From the NCBI GenBank assembly GCA_028564925.1, contig CM053032.1, positions 122,407,490-122,471,489 on the forward strand: a DNA stretch of 64,000 bases, given 5' to 3'. The DNA comes from Lithobates sylvaticus (taxonomy: Eukaryota > Chordata > Amphibia > Anura > Ranidae). The position numbers and the translations under genes are program-made. Positions 51,100 to 63,088 of this stretch are shown one piece after another. Numbering within the stretch: position 1 is the stretch's first letter; each line of letters starts with the position of its first letter. The notes under the pieces were generated by a model. The model was not told where the DNA came from, searched no databases, and was given only the letters and a program-made list of their open reading frames with translations.

Positions 51100-53525
51100 A
51101 TAAAAACCCTCCCTTGACCCATTCCCCCCCCCCCCCCCCTCATAGCTACAGCCGTTTGCTTTATTTACTTGGTTGCATTCCTTATCTTTGGGTAAGTCTA
51201 GATCCTGACAGCTTCAGCATAGCTCCATGTTTTTTAAAATTTTTTCCAGGTTTCCCAATTCTCTCCAGTATCCTCACTTTCTTCTATATTCTTTTTTAGA
51301 GACTCCATGATGCGAATATTCTCCACCGCATCTATCCACTCCCATATGGAGGGGCTTTCAGGTTCCCTCCACTTCCTTGAGATAAATTTTTTGGCTGCAT
51401 TTAGGAGATGAGGTACCAAAGACCTCTCATATTGCTTTACCCCTCTTCTGGTGCCGTGCATCAGTATCACCCATGGATCGTTTTCAAGTTCTATCTGGGT
51501 AATTTCCTTAATTAGGCTTATAATTTTTAACCAGTAGTTTTTAATCTTATGGCACTCCCACCAGAGGTGAGCCATGTTCCCTCTATCTTTACATCCTCTC
51601 CAGCATTCTGCAGAGGCCCCTTCTTGGTACTTACTCACTTTATCGGGGGTTATATACCACATTGATAAACATTTGAAATTCATTTCTGCGGTCCTAGCAT
51701 CTATTGCTGATCTATGGGTTAGCTTTAGAATTTTTCCTAATGTGAGTGTGTCTACCTGAGTGCCCAGTTCCCTCTCCCACTTTTGTATGTATGGCGGGAT
51801 CTCCCGTCTCTCTGTCTCCAGCATCAGTTTGTAAATCTTTGAGATCATCTTTTTGGTGTTGGAGGTTGTACAAAGACGTTCTAACCTGGTCAGGTCTACT
51901 TCTGACCTAATCGGTTGCGGGAGGCTTTTGATGAAGTGACGTAGTTGGAGATACCGCCATTTATCAATTTTAAATATGTCTCTCTTATTTTGTAATTCTT
52001 CTAATGATAAAATGTTTCCATCGTGTAGTACATCCTTCAGTTGTGCTCCATCTTTTATTACCCACCCCCCTCCTACTGTTGTTTTCCCTGGCTCAAAAAA
52101 AACATTATCCTTTAGTGCTATCAGTGGTGAATTATATTTTCCAATAACCTGTTTATATAACTTATCCCATATTTTTAGCGTGTTTAATGTGATTATGTGT
52201 GTGCTATCTCCTAATAGGGGGGTTCCATATTATTTTGCCCAATTGTGCATTACTCAAAGCTTTTTCAAGATTAACCCATCTTTTCTCATTTTCTCATTCC
52301 CCCATTCTGGGATTCTTGATAGTACTGTTGCATGGTAATAATCTACAATATCGGGGACTGCAAGGCCGCCATGCTTTTTTTCTTGTTTTAAGGTGTGGAG
52401 CGCTATTCTGTGTTTCCTATTTTTCCATATAAAGTTCATAATTAATGATTTCAGTTTCCTGAAATAAATCAATGGGAGTGGTATGGGGAGCATCTGGAAT
52501 CTGAAAGTAATTATTGGTAGTAACATTATTTTTGCTGTATTAATACGCCCCAGCCATGAGAGAAGTCTGTTGTTAAATTCTTTACATTTTTTTCCTACTT
52601 CATCTAATAGCGGGAGATAGTTAATTTTATACATTTCTTTCATGGATTTGGCGAGGTTGATTCCCAAGTATCTGATTCGCTTCTTCCATGGGAATTTAAA
52701 TCTATCCTGGAGATAAATTTGGTCGAACTTACTTAGGTTGATATTTAAGATAAAGGACTTTGACATGTTTACTTTGAAATTTAAAATTTCCCCGTACTGT
52801 TTAAGACTCTCCATTATAATGGGCAGTGATGTTCGCGGTTTTCCAATATAGAACAGGATATCATCGGCGAATGCTGCCAACTTATGGTCTTCCCCTCCCG
52901 CCGAAATACCTCCTATTTCTAAATTGCCTCTGATTGTGGCCAGAAAGGGCTCTAAGGTCAAAATAAAAAGGAGCGGTGACAATGGGCACCCCTGTCTTGT
53001 CCCATTCTTCATCTCAAATAACGGAGATATAAATCCGTAGATTTTTACCTTTGCTTTCGGGTGGTCGTACAGTACCTTAATTCGTTGAAATATTCTTGGG
53101 CCAAAACCCATATGTTCTAAAGTTTTTAACATGAGCCCCCAGTCTACCCTGTCGAAAGCCTTCTCGGCATCGATCGACAGGAATAGACCGGGGGACCCCG
53201 ACTCCCAAACCCTTTGAAGGACTAATAGCGTTCGGACGCCACTGTCACGACCCTCCCTACCGGCCACAAACCCCACCTGGTCTGGATGGATCAGTGTGCT
53301 CAAGATGCTCTTAATTCTTTCAGCCAACACTTTAGCGTATAGCTTAGTATCTACATTCAAAAGCGAGATTGGTCTATAACTTGAGCACACTGATCCATCT
53401 TTTCCCTCCTTCAATATTACTGTGATATCTGCGGTCAGGGATTCCTCGCTCATCCTGTAGTCTGTGCCCAGTCCATTCATATACTGACAGAGTCTTGGGG
53501 TCAGCACCTCCCGAAAAGTCTTGTA
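51100..53525 (-). mobile_element. 5'-truncated L1 LINE
   Basis: A minus-strand L1 whose upstream end is cut at about 53525, just before the RT, so ORF1 and the endonuclease are missing, as is typical for LINE insertions. The 3' end is not sharply defined. A C-rich run at 51124-51140 and A/T-rich sequence towards 50908 may belong to its tail. Target duplications were not recognised. Confidence 0.75.
51234..53507 (-). pseudogene. L1 ORF2, RT to C-terminal cysteine domain
   Basis: RT motifs are well preserved: [77 protein letters not shown] and LAAFADDILFYI (catalytic aspartates intact), then IRYLGINLAKSMKEMYKINY and LMNFIWKNRKHRIA. This part covers 52254 to about 53460. The C-terminal domain is in another frame (51234-51848) with ECWRGCKDRGNMAHLWWECH, the L1 CCHC region. 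Codons between the two parts (about 51850-52250) are interrupted. It is inactive because it lacks the endonuclease and has frame breaks. Confidence 0.88.
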
Positions 53526-53537
53526 TTAAAGCGCTGG

Positions 53538-53765
53538 GCAATGACGCTGGGCAAGGCTGCAAATGACGCTGGGCAAGGCTGCAAATGACGCTGGGCAAGG
53601 CTGCAAATGACGCTGGGCAAGGCTGCAATGACGCTGGGCAAGGCTGCAATGACGCTGGGCAAGGCTGCAAATGACGCTGGGCAAGGCTGCAATGACGCTG
53701 GGCAAGGCTGCAATGACGCTGGGCAAGCTGCAATGACGCTGGGCAAGCTGCAAATGACGCTTAAA
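53538..53765. repeat. 21/22-bp minisatellite
   Basis: Eleven units of GACGCTGGGCAAGGCTGCAA(A)T; the last are shortened (GGGCAAGCTGC). Open frames on the minus strand here (repeated LAQRHCSPAQR-type peptides) are artefacts of the repeat. It sits exactly between the truncated L1 and the next element. Confidence 0.95.
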
Positions 53766-53880
53766 TGTAAGTTGTTTTTTTCCCCTAAACTTCCCTCCTA
53801 AAACTTTTTTCCTTAAAATGCCCTTCTAAACTTGGGGTGCGTGTTATATGCCGGTGCATGTTATACGCCGATAAATACGG
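53766..53880. other. Short noncoding sequence, possible DNA-transposon remnant
   Basis: Contains two related pieces, GGTGCGTGTTATATGCCGG and GGTGCATGTTATACGCCGAT, then AAATACGGTATTT. Similar motifs occur at ends of small nonautonomous DNA elements in vertebrates, from memory only. No gene. Confidence 0.3.
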
Positions 53881-54036
53881 TATTTTAGACTTCCGGTTCC
53901 GGCGCCGCATGAGGTAACTGCGCCTCTCCTCAGCTCCCGCTCCAGGTTCCCAAATATCGGCCTAAAAAGCACAGCCTAAGGGCCCCCACAGCTTGCCAGA
54001 CACCACCGTAGATCCCCTATCACCCACGGGCCACAG

Positions 54037-55172
54037 ATGGATCGATTCATCGAACGAACCGGCACCCGTTCGTACGCGGCCGTCACGGCCCCGCCGGACA
54101 GGCCGCAAATCGAGCCCCCGGCTCCGGCCTACTCGCCTGCCGCTCCGGCCTGCGCATCCACAGCAACGAATCCGGACTCAGCTGACATGGAGGTTAGTGG
54201 GTGCACAAGCCAGGCAGACTCAGCCTCACCTCCCCCAGCACCCCAGATCACAAATCTACCACCCCCAGCATTTCTCATCCAGGGATCAGCACCAGAGATG
54301 TCCCCCTTTTGGAGGATGGCCAAACACAACGTATAGCACAGGCAGTGGCTGCTCTCTTGACCCCTATGATTGCAGCCTCTGTGGAAAAGGCAGTCAATGC
54401 TGGCATGAAACAGATCAAAGCCCAGCTGTCTGAACACACCACTAGGCTAACCGAAGTTGAGCATCGCCTGTCTGAAGTAGAGGATGAGCTTTATCAGGCA
54501 CAAGCCACTGAACACTCCCAAGACAAAACCAACCAATACATTATCCAGAAGTTGGAAGATTTGGAGAACAGATCCAGAAGGAGCAACTTGCGATTCGTAG
54601 GCGTCCCTGAGTCGCTACCCAATGCGACCCTCACGGATTTCTGCTCCAAACGCATCCCTGAAGCTATGGGCCTCGTGGGTCCTTTCACTGTGGAGCGCGC
54701 ACACCGGATGGGCTCCCTCAAACCCGAACGCAAATCCCCGCGACCCATCATTGCCAAATACCTAAATTACGCAGACAAATCAGCTCTTCTCCAAGCGTTC
54801 CGGCAATCTCCAGCTCTTCAAATTGATGGAGTGAAAATCCTTATTTTTGCTGATTACTCGATCGAAGTTTCTAAAAAAAGAAAGGCCTTCCAACCGGTTT
54901 GTTCCGAACTGTTCAAGCAACAAATAAAATTCACCTTGGCCTTCCCCGCGACCCTACGCCTTAAATCGCCAAACGGGGAACAACTCTCCTTTCAAGATCC
55001 TTCAGAAGCAGAATCCTTCATCCGATCTCTCCGTCCGGACTCTCTTCACCAGACGCCTTCCAAGTCCGCCACAGACCTCCGTTCTCTGGAACAAAGAAGC
55101 CCCCGTAAAGATTCACCCAAGCGCTTTAGATCCTCTGCTCCAGACCATCGCAACAGAAGCGCTCTCCGCTGA
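54037..55172 (+). pseudogene. L1 ORF1 protein (nucleic-acid-binding chaperone)
   Basis: The ATG at 54037 (MDRFIERTGTRSYAAVTAPP) starts a proline-rich N-terminus. The frame shifts near 54290-54330, after which the protein continues in the frame of 54201-55172. There a coiled coil (AQLSEHTTRLTEVEHRLSEV, EDELYQAQ) is followed by ENRSRRSNLRFVGVPESLPN, the RRM-like domain of L1 ORF1, then PFTVERAHRMG and RPIIAKYLNYADKSALLQAF. The C-terminal domain (KFTLAFPATLRLKSPNGEQL) and a basic serine-rich tail end the protein. The total of about 378 codons matches vertebrate L1 ORF1. The single frameshift makes it inactive as it stands. Confidence 0.88.
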
Positions 55173-56139
55173 ACTCCTGAACTCTTGGATCTGACTGTAG
55201 TCTTGCCTTCCTCTACTCCAGGTCGTATATTCTATATCACTTCTTTTTCTTTTCTCGCTCTCTACATACAATCTTCTTGGTCACCCGCCCCCCCCCCCCC
55301 CTCATCCTCCAAACGACCTGGCCTACTCTGCTGTAGGGTATACCACTCAGCCGCCTAGAACTGGCCCATACTGTTCCCTATGGACGCTATGCTGCTCCTA
55401 CCCAGACTTTCCACTACAGCTCCTATTGTTCCTGCAATTTCACTGGGCACATGCATATATGATTATCATCTCATGTATTCTTTTTTGTTTCTAGTTTGAT
55501 ATCATTTTCCTCGTTTAGGTGTCCGCAGCCCCCATGGCACTGGGATCTTCCAATTGGGGTTTGACTTGAACCTACATTCAAATCCGTCTCGGGTTTGGAT
55601 CTGGATTCGGGTTCACTCCAGTCGAGGCCACTGTTAGGTCCGCGATCCTAGAGTCATCGGCAATTGTTCATAACGCTATAATTTATTGTATGCCCTGATG
55701 TTGTGCTCAAATGTCTTGGTTTTAAGGATTGCACTGACGCTTTAATGGCTTTATATACTAACTGTCCTTTTTCCCATTTGAATTCGCTGTGCTTCACTCA
55801 CTCCCTCTTCTAGTGTGAATCGGACCTCTCGAGCCTCATGTCACTGGATCCGGGGCTCTCAGGCACCCCTGCTATATCCCTCCTTCATTTAGGGTCCTGT
55901 CTGGGGAGCCGCTTGCACAGTGAACTCATGCGGAAAAAAGTGAAGTCCATGACTATGTTTGCTCTACTCTTGTTATGGTTCCCTGTTCGGTTCCTTCCAC
56001 CGTCCTCCTCCTTCCCACTCCTCCTTTGTTGCACTTCCACATGCATCGTATTCACAATAGCTGACAGCTCTCACTCCATATTTCATGCGAGTCTCACCAT
56101 TTAACACAATGATCTCGGATCCCCTTAAAAATCCTTTCT
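55173..56139 (+). other. L1 spacer between ORF1 and ORF2
   Basis: 967 bp without convincing coding sequence. It is pyrimidine-rich in places and has a C run at 55290-55303. Most L1 families have a short spacer, so this length is unusual; an inserted piece is possible but no boundaries are visible. Confidence 0.5.
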
Positions 56140-58759
56140 TTGACACTGCCTCTTAGGGTAATTTCATGGAATGTGAAGGGTCTCCGTTCTCCTCACAAGA
56201 GAATGAAGATCCTTCAAAATCTTAAGCGGCTAAAAACCGACATAGCGCTACTCCAGGAAACTCACCTTCACGCATCTGACTTCCATCGAATGCAGAAACT
56301 GTGGGTGGGATCAGTCTTGGGATCAGAAGCAGTAGGGCGCAAAGCTGGTGTCCTCTTACTGATTCATAGAAACCTCCCATGCTCCGTTCTCTCCACTGAC
56401 ACAGACGACCAGGGACGCTTTATTTCAATCCGAATTAGAATCGGCTCAAAGGAGCTAATAATATCAAACGTTTATGCTCCTAATAATCCCACAAAGTCCT
56501 TCTATAGCCTATTGTCCTCACTACTCCTTACCCCCTCCCATCTACCCCACCTGATTGGAGGAGACTTCAATGACATCATGCATCTAACAGATGACAGGTC
56601 AGCACTAAAGCCCTCAGCAGTAACTCCCTCTCCTTCCACACCTACCTTGTTCGCATCGACCATAGACTCCCTACGTCTCTCAGACCTGTGGCGATTATCT
56701 CATCCAACAGACAGGGCCTTTACCTTTTACTCCAACCCTCACAAGACCTTGACCAGAATCAATTACCTCTTCGGCTCCGACAACCTTATTCCCTATATTT
56801 CCGACACCGGGATAGAAGACATTGCCATTTCCGACCATGCCCCGATATCACTCACCCTTGACCAACTAGATCTCCCACCTCATCCCAACCTCTGGCGCTT
56901 CCCCTCATTCCTACACAACAACATTGACTTTCAAAATTACTTGATGCGCTCATGGGAAGAATTCTCCTCAGCCAATGCCTTACACTCCAGCGACCCAAAC
57001 CTTCTCTGGGATGCTGGTAAGGCTTTCCTGAGGGGCAGGATCATATCATATGCCACTACCTTCAAAAGAACAGCGCTATCTAAATTCAAGTTGGCCAGCA
57101 GTAGACTACACAGTGCGCAACTCAAACTTGTCACCTCCAACACCTCCACCGACAGGGATGAATGGGCGGCAGCTAAAGCCTCTTTTGATGCTTGGGCAAC
57201 TACCCTTGAACTTACAAAAAAAGCCCATCTAGACGCCACCTTCCACAAGTTTGGGAACAAGTCCGGGAAACTACTTTCTAGGCTCTGCAAGGGATCTTTC
57301 CGTCCGACTCACATCACCTCGCTCCGAGACCACCAGGGGAAAGTTCACTCTACCCCCCCTAACATTAACAAAACCATGCTGAATTTTTACACGGCCCTAT
57401 ATGGCCCAGACCCTATTGACGAAGACGCTGCTCGCTCCTTTTTAGACAAAATGCACCTCCCTATCATCTCTCCCGCCCAGCTAGAATCCCTTAATGCCCC
57501 CATTACGGTACACGAAATAACACTAGCCATTAGAAATCTGCGACCCTCGAAAGCCCCTGGCCCCGACGGCTTCACTAGCGAATTTTATAAAACACTCCCA
57601 GACATAACGATGCCTATGCTTCATTCGGTATATTCCGGCATTTGGGCTGGTGGCCCATATCTCCCCACGGGCAATCAAGCAATTATCAAGCTTTTTGAAA
57701 AAAAAGGCAAGGACCCCTTGGAACCAGGCTCTTACAGGCCCATTTCTCTACTTAATGTAGATGTCAAAATCCTATCCAAAATAGTGGCCTCCAGATTAGC
57801 TATAATCCTCCCCGACCTTATTCACCCTGCCCAATCTGGTTTTGTGAAAGGACGTACGGCCACCCTAAACATACGTAAGGTGTTACTAGCCCTCGAACAA
57901 GCCAAACAAGATCCCAAAGGTGATTATGCCATAATCACCCTAGACGCAGAAAAAGCCTTTGACAATGTAAATTTCAATTGGCTAGAACTATCACTCTCCA
58001 AAATGGGCTTCAACGGCCCTTTCTGTCACCTTATTAACTCAATGTATGCGTCACCCTCAGCTAAATTAGTTGCAGCGGGTATTCTCTCAGAAGAATTCCG
58101 CCTTCACAAAGGTACTCGACAGGGGTGCCCTCTATCCCCCTTGTTATTCAACATTGCTTTAGAACCCCTCTCTAGATTCCTGACTCTCAATGCTCCTATC
58201 AACGGCATCACGGTAGGCTCTACGGAACTGCATACATCACTCTTCGCAGTTGATGTCCTCATTTTCACGTCTAACCCCCCAGCCGACATTTTGACAATCA
58301 AAAGCATTTTTGACAATTTTAGAACTTGCTCGGGTCTCCGCATAAACTACTCTAAAAGGGAAATTCTCCCAATCGGTGGTAAACCTATACCCCCTTGGTC
58401 AAATAACTCTCTCTTCCAAGTTGCTACGTCACACATCACATACCTTGGGATCAAGATAGGGAAACTACCCTCTTCTCTTTACCATCTTAATTACCCCCCT
58501 CTATTCAGCAAAATCTCACAGGAACTGTCAAACTGGATGGATCTCCCCCTATCGCTCTTGGGAAGGTGCCACCTTGTCAAAATGATCAGCTTCGCCAGAC
58601 TACTGTATCCCATGCAAACTATCCCGCTGTTGCTGAGACACAGTGACATCACAGCTCTCAATTCTAAAATTTCCAAATTTCTCTGGCATGGCAAAAGACT
58701 GCGTATTGCTTTCAGAAAACTGCACCTACCCAGGAGTGAGGGGGGTATTAGCTTGCCAC
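56140..58759 (+). pseudogene. L1 ORF2: AP endonuclease and reverse transcriptase, 3' end missing
   Basis: 873 codons are open. The endonuclease shows ISWNVKGL (N), LLQETHL (E), ISNVYAPNN, IGGDFNDIM (D, N) and ISDHAPISLTL (S-D-H). In TLTRINYLFGS the usual RID is RIN, a probable loss of one catalytic aspartate. RT has [70 protein letters not shown] and KGTRQGCPLSPLLFNIALEP. The active-site segment reads LFAVDVLIF instead of FADD, so one of the two catalytic aspartates is replaced. No ATG precedes the open frame. The gene stops at hAT copy 3, about 400 codons short. Confidence 0.9.
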
Positions 58760-59611
58760 TAGGGATGAGCCGAACACCCCCGGGTTCGGTTCGCACCAGA
58801 ACCTTCGAACGGACCGAAAGTTTGCGCGAATTTTCGAACCCTATACGTTATAATGGACGCGAACGTTCGAAATCAAAAGTGCTAATTACAACGGCCAATA
58901 TGCATGTTAATGTCATAAAACAGGTTTGGGGACCCGGGTCCTGCCCCAGGGGACATATATCAATGCAAAAAGAACTTTTAAAAACTAACGTTTTTTCGGG
59001 AGCAGTCATTTTAATGATGCATAAAGTGAAAAAAAAAAAGTGAAATTTTCCTTTAAATATGGTACCTGGGGGGTGTCTAAAGTATGCCTGTGAAGTGGCA
59101 TGTGTTTCCTGTGTTTAGAACTGTCCTTGCACAAAATGACATTTGTAAAGGAAAAAAAGAAGCCATTTAAAACCACTTGCGGCTTTAGGTTTGTTCTTAA
59201 GTAGAATCTGAACAGGTACATTATGAAGTGTAGCTCCATCCCAAAAAAATCTATTTTTAAGCTTTTTGGAGAACATAGGGAGGGGTTATCACCCCTGTAA
59301 CATTTGCTGTCTTTGCACATCTGTTCAGAACATGTCACCTCACTTTCCGTCCCAATGACAAATGTTTTTGGAAAAAGTGGGGTTTTAATTGAAACAAGGA
59401 TTGGTGATAAAGTATCAGTAGAGAGGAGATACCTTTTTCCCAAATTAAATCTAACAGGATAGAATTTCCCTTCCTAGGGGTAGATTTCCTCTCACTTCCT
59501 GTTTTCTCTTTCCATTTGCAAGTAGGAGTCGTTTGTAAGTTGGATGTTTGAAAGTAGGGGCCTGGCGTATATACTCTGCAGAAATTTGCCCTATTAGATG
59601 TTGGTGTAGCC
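58760..59611. other. hAT copy 3 left arm, noncoding
   Basis: The CGAAC-rich subterminal part (58760-58880) has GGTTCGGTTCG, CTTCGAACGGACCG, TTTTCGAACCC and CGCGAACGTTCG. The rest matches copy 2 (35119-36164) closely except for the 190-bp gap near 59187. No gene. Confidence 0.8.
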
Positions 59612-60265
59612 ACAAGACTGGTGGGCACAGGAATGGGCCCTGCTGTGAGTAAATAGATTAAGATTTGTAATTGCATGCACCTGTTGAACAGGGCAGAAAA
59701 ATTGGGGGGGTGGTGGTGGTGGTGGTGGTGGACGGTGTTGCCACAAGACTGTAAGCTCTCACAGTTACTCTTGGTGGGCGCAGGAATGGGCCCTGCTGTG
59801 AGTTATTAGATCAAGATTTGTAATTGCAAGCACCTGATGAACAGGGCAGAAAAATTGGGCCTTTGGCGGTGTGGTGGTGGACGGTGTTGCCACAAGACTG
59901 TAGGCCCTCATAGTTACTCTTGGTGGGCGCAGGAATGGGCCCTGCTGTGAGTTATTAGATCAAGATTTGTAATTGCAAGCACCTGATGAACAGGGCAGAA
60001 AAATTGGGCCTTTGGCGGTGGTGGTGGACGGTGTTGCCACAAGACTGTAAGCTCTCACAGTTACTCTTGGTGGGCGCAGGAATGGGCCCTGCTGTGAGTT
60101 ATTAGATCAAGATTTGTAATTGCAAGCACCTGATGAACAGGGCAGAAAAATTGGGCCTTTGGCGGTGGTGGTGGACGGTGTTGCCACAAGACTGTAGGCC
60201 CTCATAGTTACTCTTGGTGGGCGCAGGAATGGGCCCTGCTGTGAACTATTAGATCAAGATTTGTA
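59612..60265. repeat. 144-bp array, older type, hAT copy 3
   Basis: About four units with spacing 146-153 bp, longer than in copy 2 because of (GGT)n expansion (for example the GTGGTGGTGGTGG run at 59711-59729). Otherwise the same repeat as 36165-36666. Confidence 0.9.
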
Positions 60266-61185
60266 ATTACCCGCCCCTGTTAAACAGGGGCAGAAAAATT
60301 GTGCCTTAGGCACTGGTGCTGGTGCCACAACACTGCAACCCCTCACAGATACTGTACTTGGAGCACAGCAGTCACACGAGTTGCGAAGCATTTTTTTTAA
60401 AAATTGTAAGTACACGCCCCTGTTAAACAGGGGCTGAAAAATTGTGCCTTAGGCACTGGTGCTGGTGCCACAACACTGCAACCCCTCACAGATACTGTAC
60501 TTGGAGCACAGCAGTCACACGTGTTGCGAAGCATTTTTTTTAAAAAATTGTAAGTACACGCCCCTGTTAAACAGGGGCTGAAAAATTGTGCCTTAGGCAC
60601 TGGTGCTGGTGCACACAACACTGCAACCCCTCACAGATACTGTACTTGGAGCACAGCAGTCACACGTGTTGCGAAGCATTTTTTTTTAAAAAATTGTAAT
60701 TACCCGCCCCTGTTAAACAGGGGCTGAAAAATTGTGCCTTAGGCACTGGTGCTGGTGCCACAACACTGCAACCCCTCACAGATACTGTACTTGGAGCACA
60801 GCAGTCACACGTGTTGCGAAGCATTTTTTTAAAAAATTGTAATTACCCGCCCCTGTTAAACAGGGGCTGAAAAATTGTGCCTTAGGCACTGGTGCTGGTG
60901 CCACAACACTGCAACCCCTCACAGATACTGTACTTGGAGCACAGCAGTCACACGTGTTGCGAAGCATTTTTTTAAAAAAATTGTAAGTACACGCCCCTGT
61001 TAAACAGGGGCTGAAAAATTGTGCCTTAGGCACTGGTGCTGGTGCCACAACACTGCAACCCCTCACAGATACTGTACTTGGAGCACAGCAGTCACACGTG
61101 TTGCGAAGCATTTTTTTTATAAAAATTGTATGTACACGCCCCTGTTAAACAGGGGCAGAAAAATTGTGCCTTAGGCAAGGCACTG
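60266..61185. repeat. 143-bp monomeric array, hAT copy 3
   Basis: TTAGGCACTGG-type starts at 60306, 60449, 60593, 60739, 60882, 61026 and 61171, spacing 143-146 bp with no alternation. All units have CACAGCAGTCACACG. This contrasts with the dimeric arrays of copies 1 and 2. Confidence 0.95.
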
Positions 61186-61294
61186 GTGTGGTGGCATGGA
61201 TCATTGAGGAGGAGGAAGAGGATAGTCAGTGAACATAAGAGGACAGTCACTCAGCATCAGCATAGGCAGTCTTGAAGGGATGTGACATTAAAAA

Positions 61295-63088
61295 TTATTC
61301 GGTTATATCCGCCTCAGGTGCCTGGTAGCTGGTGGTGATCCAAGACTGATTCATTTTGATGAAGGTCAGTCGATCAACCGAGGCGGTGGACAGGCGCACC
61401 CTATGATCGGTGACAAATCCTCCAGCAGCACTGAATGTGCGTTCGGAAAGAACGCTGGAGGCAGGACAGGCCAGTAGCTCAATTGCATACTGTGCAAGCT
61501 CTGGCCAGTGATCCATCCTCAGGACCCAGTAAGCCAGAGGATTTTCGGTGGGAAAGGTGTCCAAGTCTGACCTTGCCCCAAGGTATTCCTGCACCATGTA
61601 TATCAGACGCTGGCGATGGTTGCTGGAACCGATCATACCTTGGGGCTGCGAACTAAAAAATTGTCTGAACGCATCGGTCAGACGTCCACCTTCCCCACCG
61701 CTCCTTCTGCTACTGACCGAAGCCTCAGCAACTCGTCGCCCAGGACCAGGAGTTTGTAACCTCCCAGTTTCTGGGAACGCGTTGCACAGACCTTTCTGCA
61801 AGGCCTCCCTGAGATGTCTCATCCTCTGCTCCCTCTGCGACGGCAAGATAAGGTCCGCAACCTTACCCTTGTACCGCGGATCAAGGAGAGTGGCCAGCCA
61901 GTAATGGTCCCTCTCCTTGATCCGAAGAACACGAGGATCCTTCCGCAGGCTTTGCAGGATCAGGGAGGCCATGCAGCGTAGGTTAGCTGAGGCATTCGGT
62001 CCGGAGTCTTCTGGGTCACTGAGGATGACATGATCGCCAGCCACCTCCTCCCAGCCACGTACAAGTCCACTGGTTTGTTGGGACTGTACATCATCCCTAA
62101 AAGACTGCTGCTGCTGATGCTGAGTGCCAGGCTCCACCTCCATGCTCACACAATCCTCCTCCTCCTCCTCCTCCTCCTCCTCATCCTCTTCCTATGTGAT
62201 GGGTGGGACAGAAGGAACACTGTCCGGATAAAGGGGGCCTTGAGAGGCAAGGAAGTCCTCCTCTTCCTGCCTCTGTTCTGCCTCAAGTGCCCTGTCCATT
62301 ATCCCACGCAGCGTATGCTCCAACAGGTGGACAAGAGGGACAGTGTCACTGATGCATGCACTGTCACTGCTCACCATCCTCGTGGCCTCCTCAAATGGTG
62401 AGAGGACAGTGCATGCATCCCTGATCATGCTCCACTGACGTGGGGAAAAAAAAACAAGCTCCCCTGACCCTGTCCTGGTGCCGTAGTCGCAAAGGTACTC
62501 ATTGATGGCCCTCTGCTGCGTGTGCAGTCGCTGCAGCATGGCCAACGTTGAGTTCCACCTGGTGGGCATGTCACATATTAGGCGGTTCTTGGGCAGGTTC
62601 AGCTCCTTTTGCAGCTCAGTCAGCCGAGCACTGGCATTATAAGATCGGCGGAAATGCACACAGACTTTCCTGGCCTGCCTCAGGACATCCTGTAAGCCTG
62701 GGAACCTGCCCAAGAACCGCTGCACCACCAGGTTGAGGACGTGAGCCATGCAGGGCACATGGGTGAGCTGCCCCTGTCGCAGGGCGGAGAGGAGGTTGGT
62801 GCCATTGTCAGAAACTACCATTCCTGGCTTAAGCTGACGTGGCGTCAACCACCTCTCGGCCTGCCCCTGCAGAGCTGCCAGAACCTCTGGCCCAGTGTGG
62901 CTCCTGTCCCCCAAACACACCAGCGCAAGCACGGCATGGCATCTTTTTGCCTGCGTACTTGCGTAGCCCCTTGTATGCCTACGGAGCACCGCTGGTTCCA
63001 AGGACAGAGCACTGGAGGAAGAAGAAGAGGAGGGGGGTGGAGGAGAGAGGTGTGTCACAACCAGTTTGGAGGCGTGGTGGCGGAACAA
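61295..63088 (-). pseudogene. hAT copy 3 transposase, catalytic and dimerisation part
   Basis: Same motifs as copy 1, from HAVLALVCLGDRSHTG through VVSDNGTNLLSAL and TRWNSTLAMLQRL to PASSVLSERTFSAAGG. One nonsense codon (TAG where copy 1 has CAG, near 62190, in PPITQEEDEE) splits it into 62192-63088 and 61295-62149. The acidic run encoded by the TCC repeat is longer than in the other copies. The serine-rich tract at the start is again out of frame with the BED part. Confidence 0.9.

Larger units (their letters stand above)
53881..58759 (+). mobile_element. L1 LINE with ORF1 and ORF2, cut by hAT copy 3
   Basis: It starts with a GC-rich leader (ACTTCCGGTTCCGGCGCCGC). ORF1 is at 54037-55172, a spacer of nearly 1 kb follows and ORF2 begins at about 56140. 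At 58760 the hAT terminus TAGGGATGAGCC interrupts ORF2 inside the region after the RT. The remainder of ORF2 should lie beyond the right window edge. It is a full-length type of insertion, younger-looking than the other two L1 copies. Confidence 0.88.

Noticed and set aside
53374-53753. Open frames with repeated LAQRHCSLAQRH peptides
   Set aside because: Produced by the 21/22-bp minisatellite in all three minus frames.
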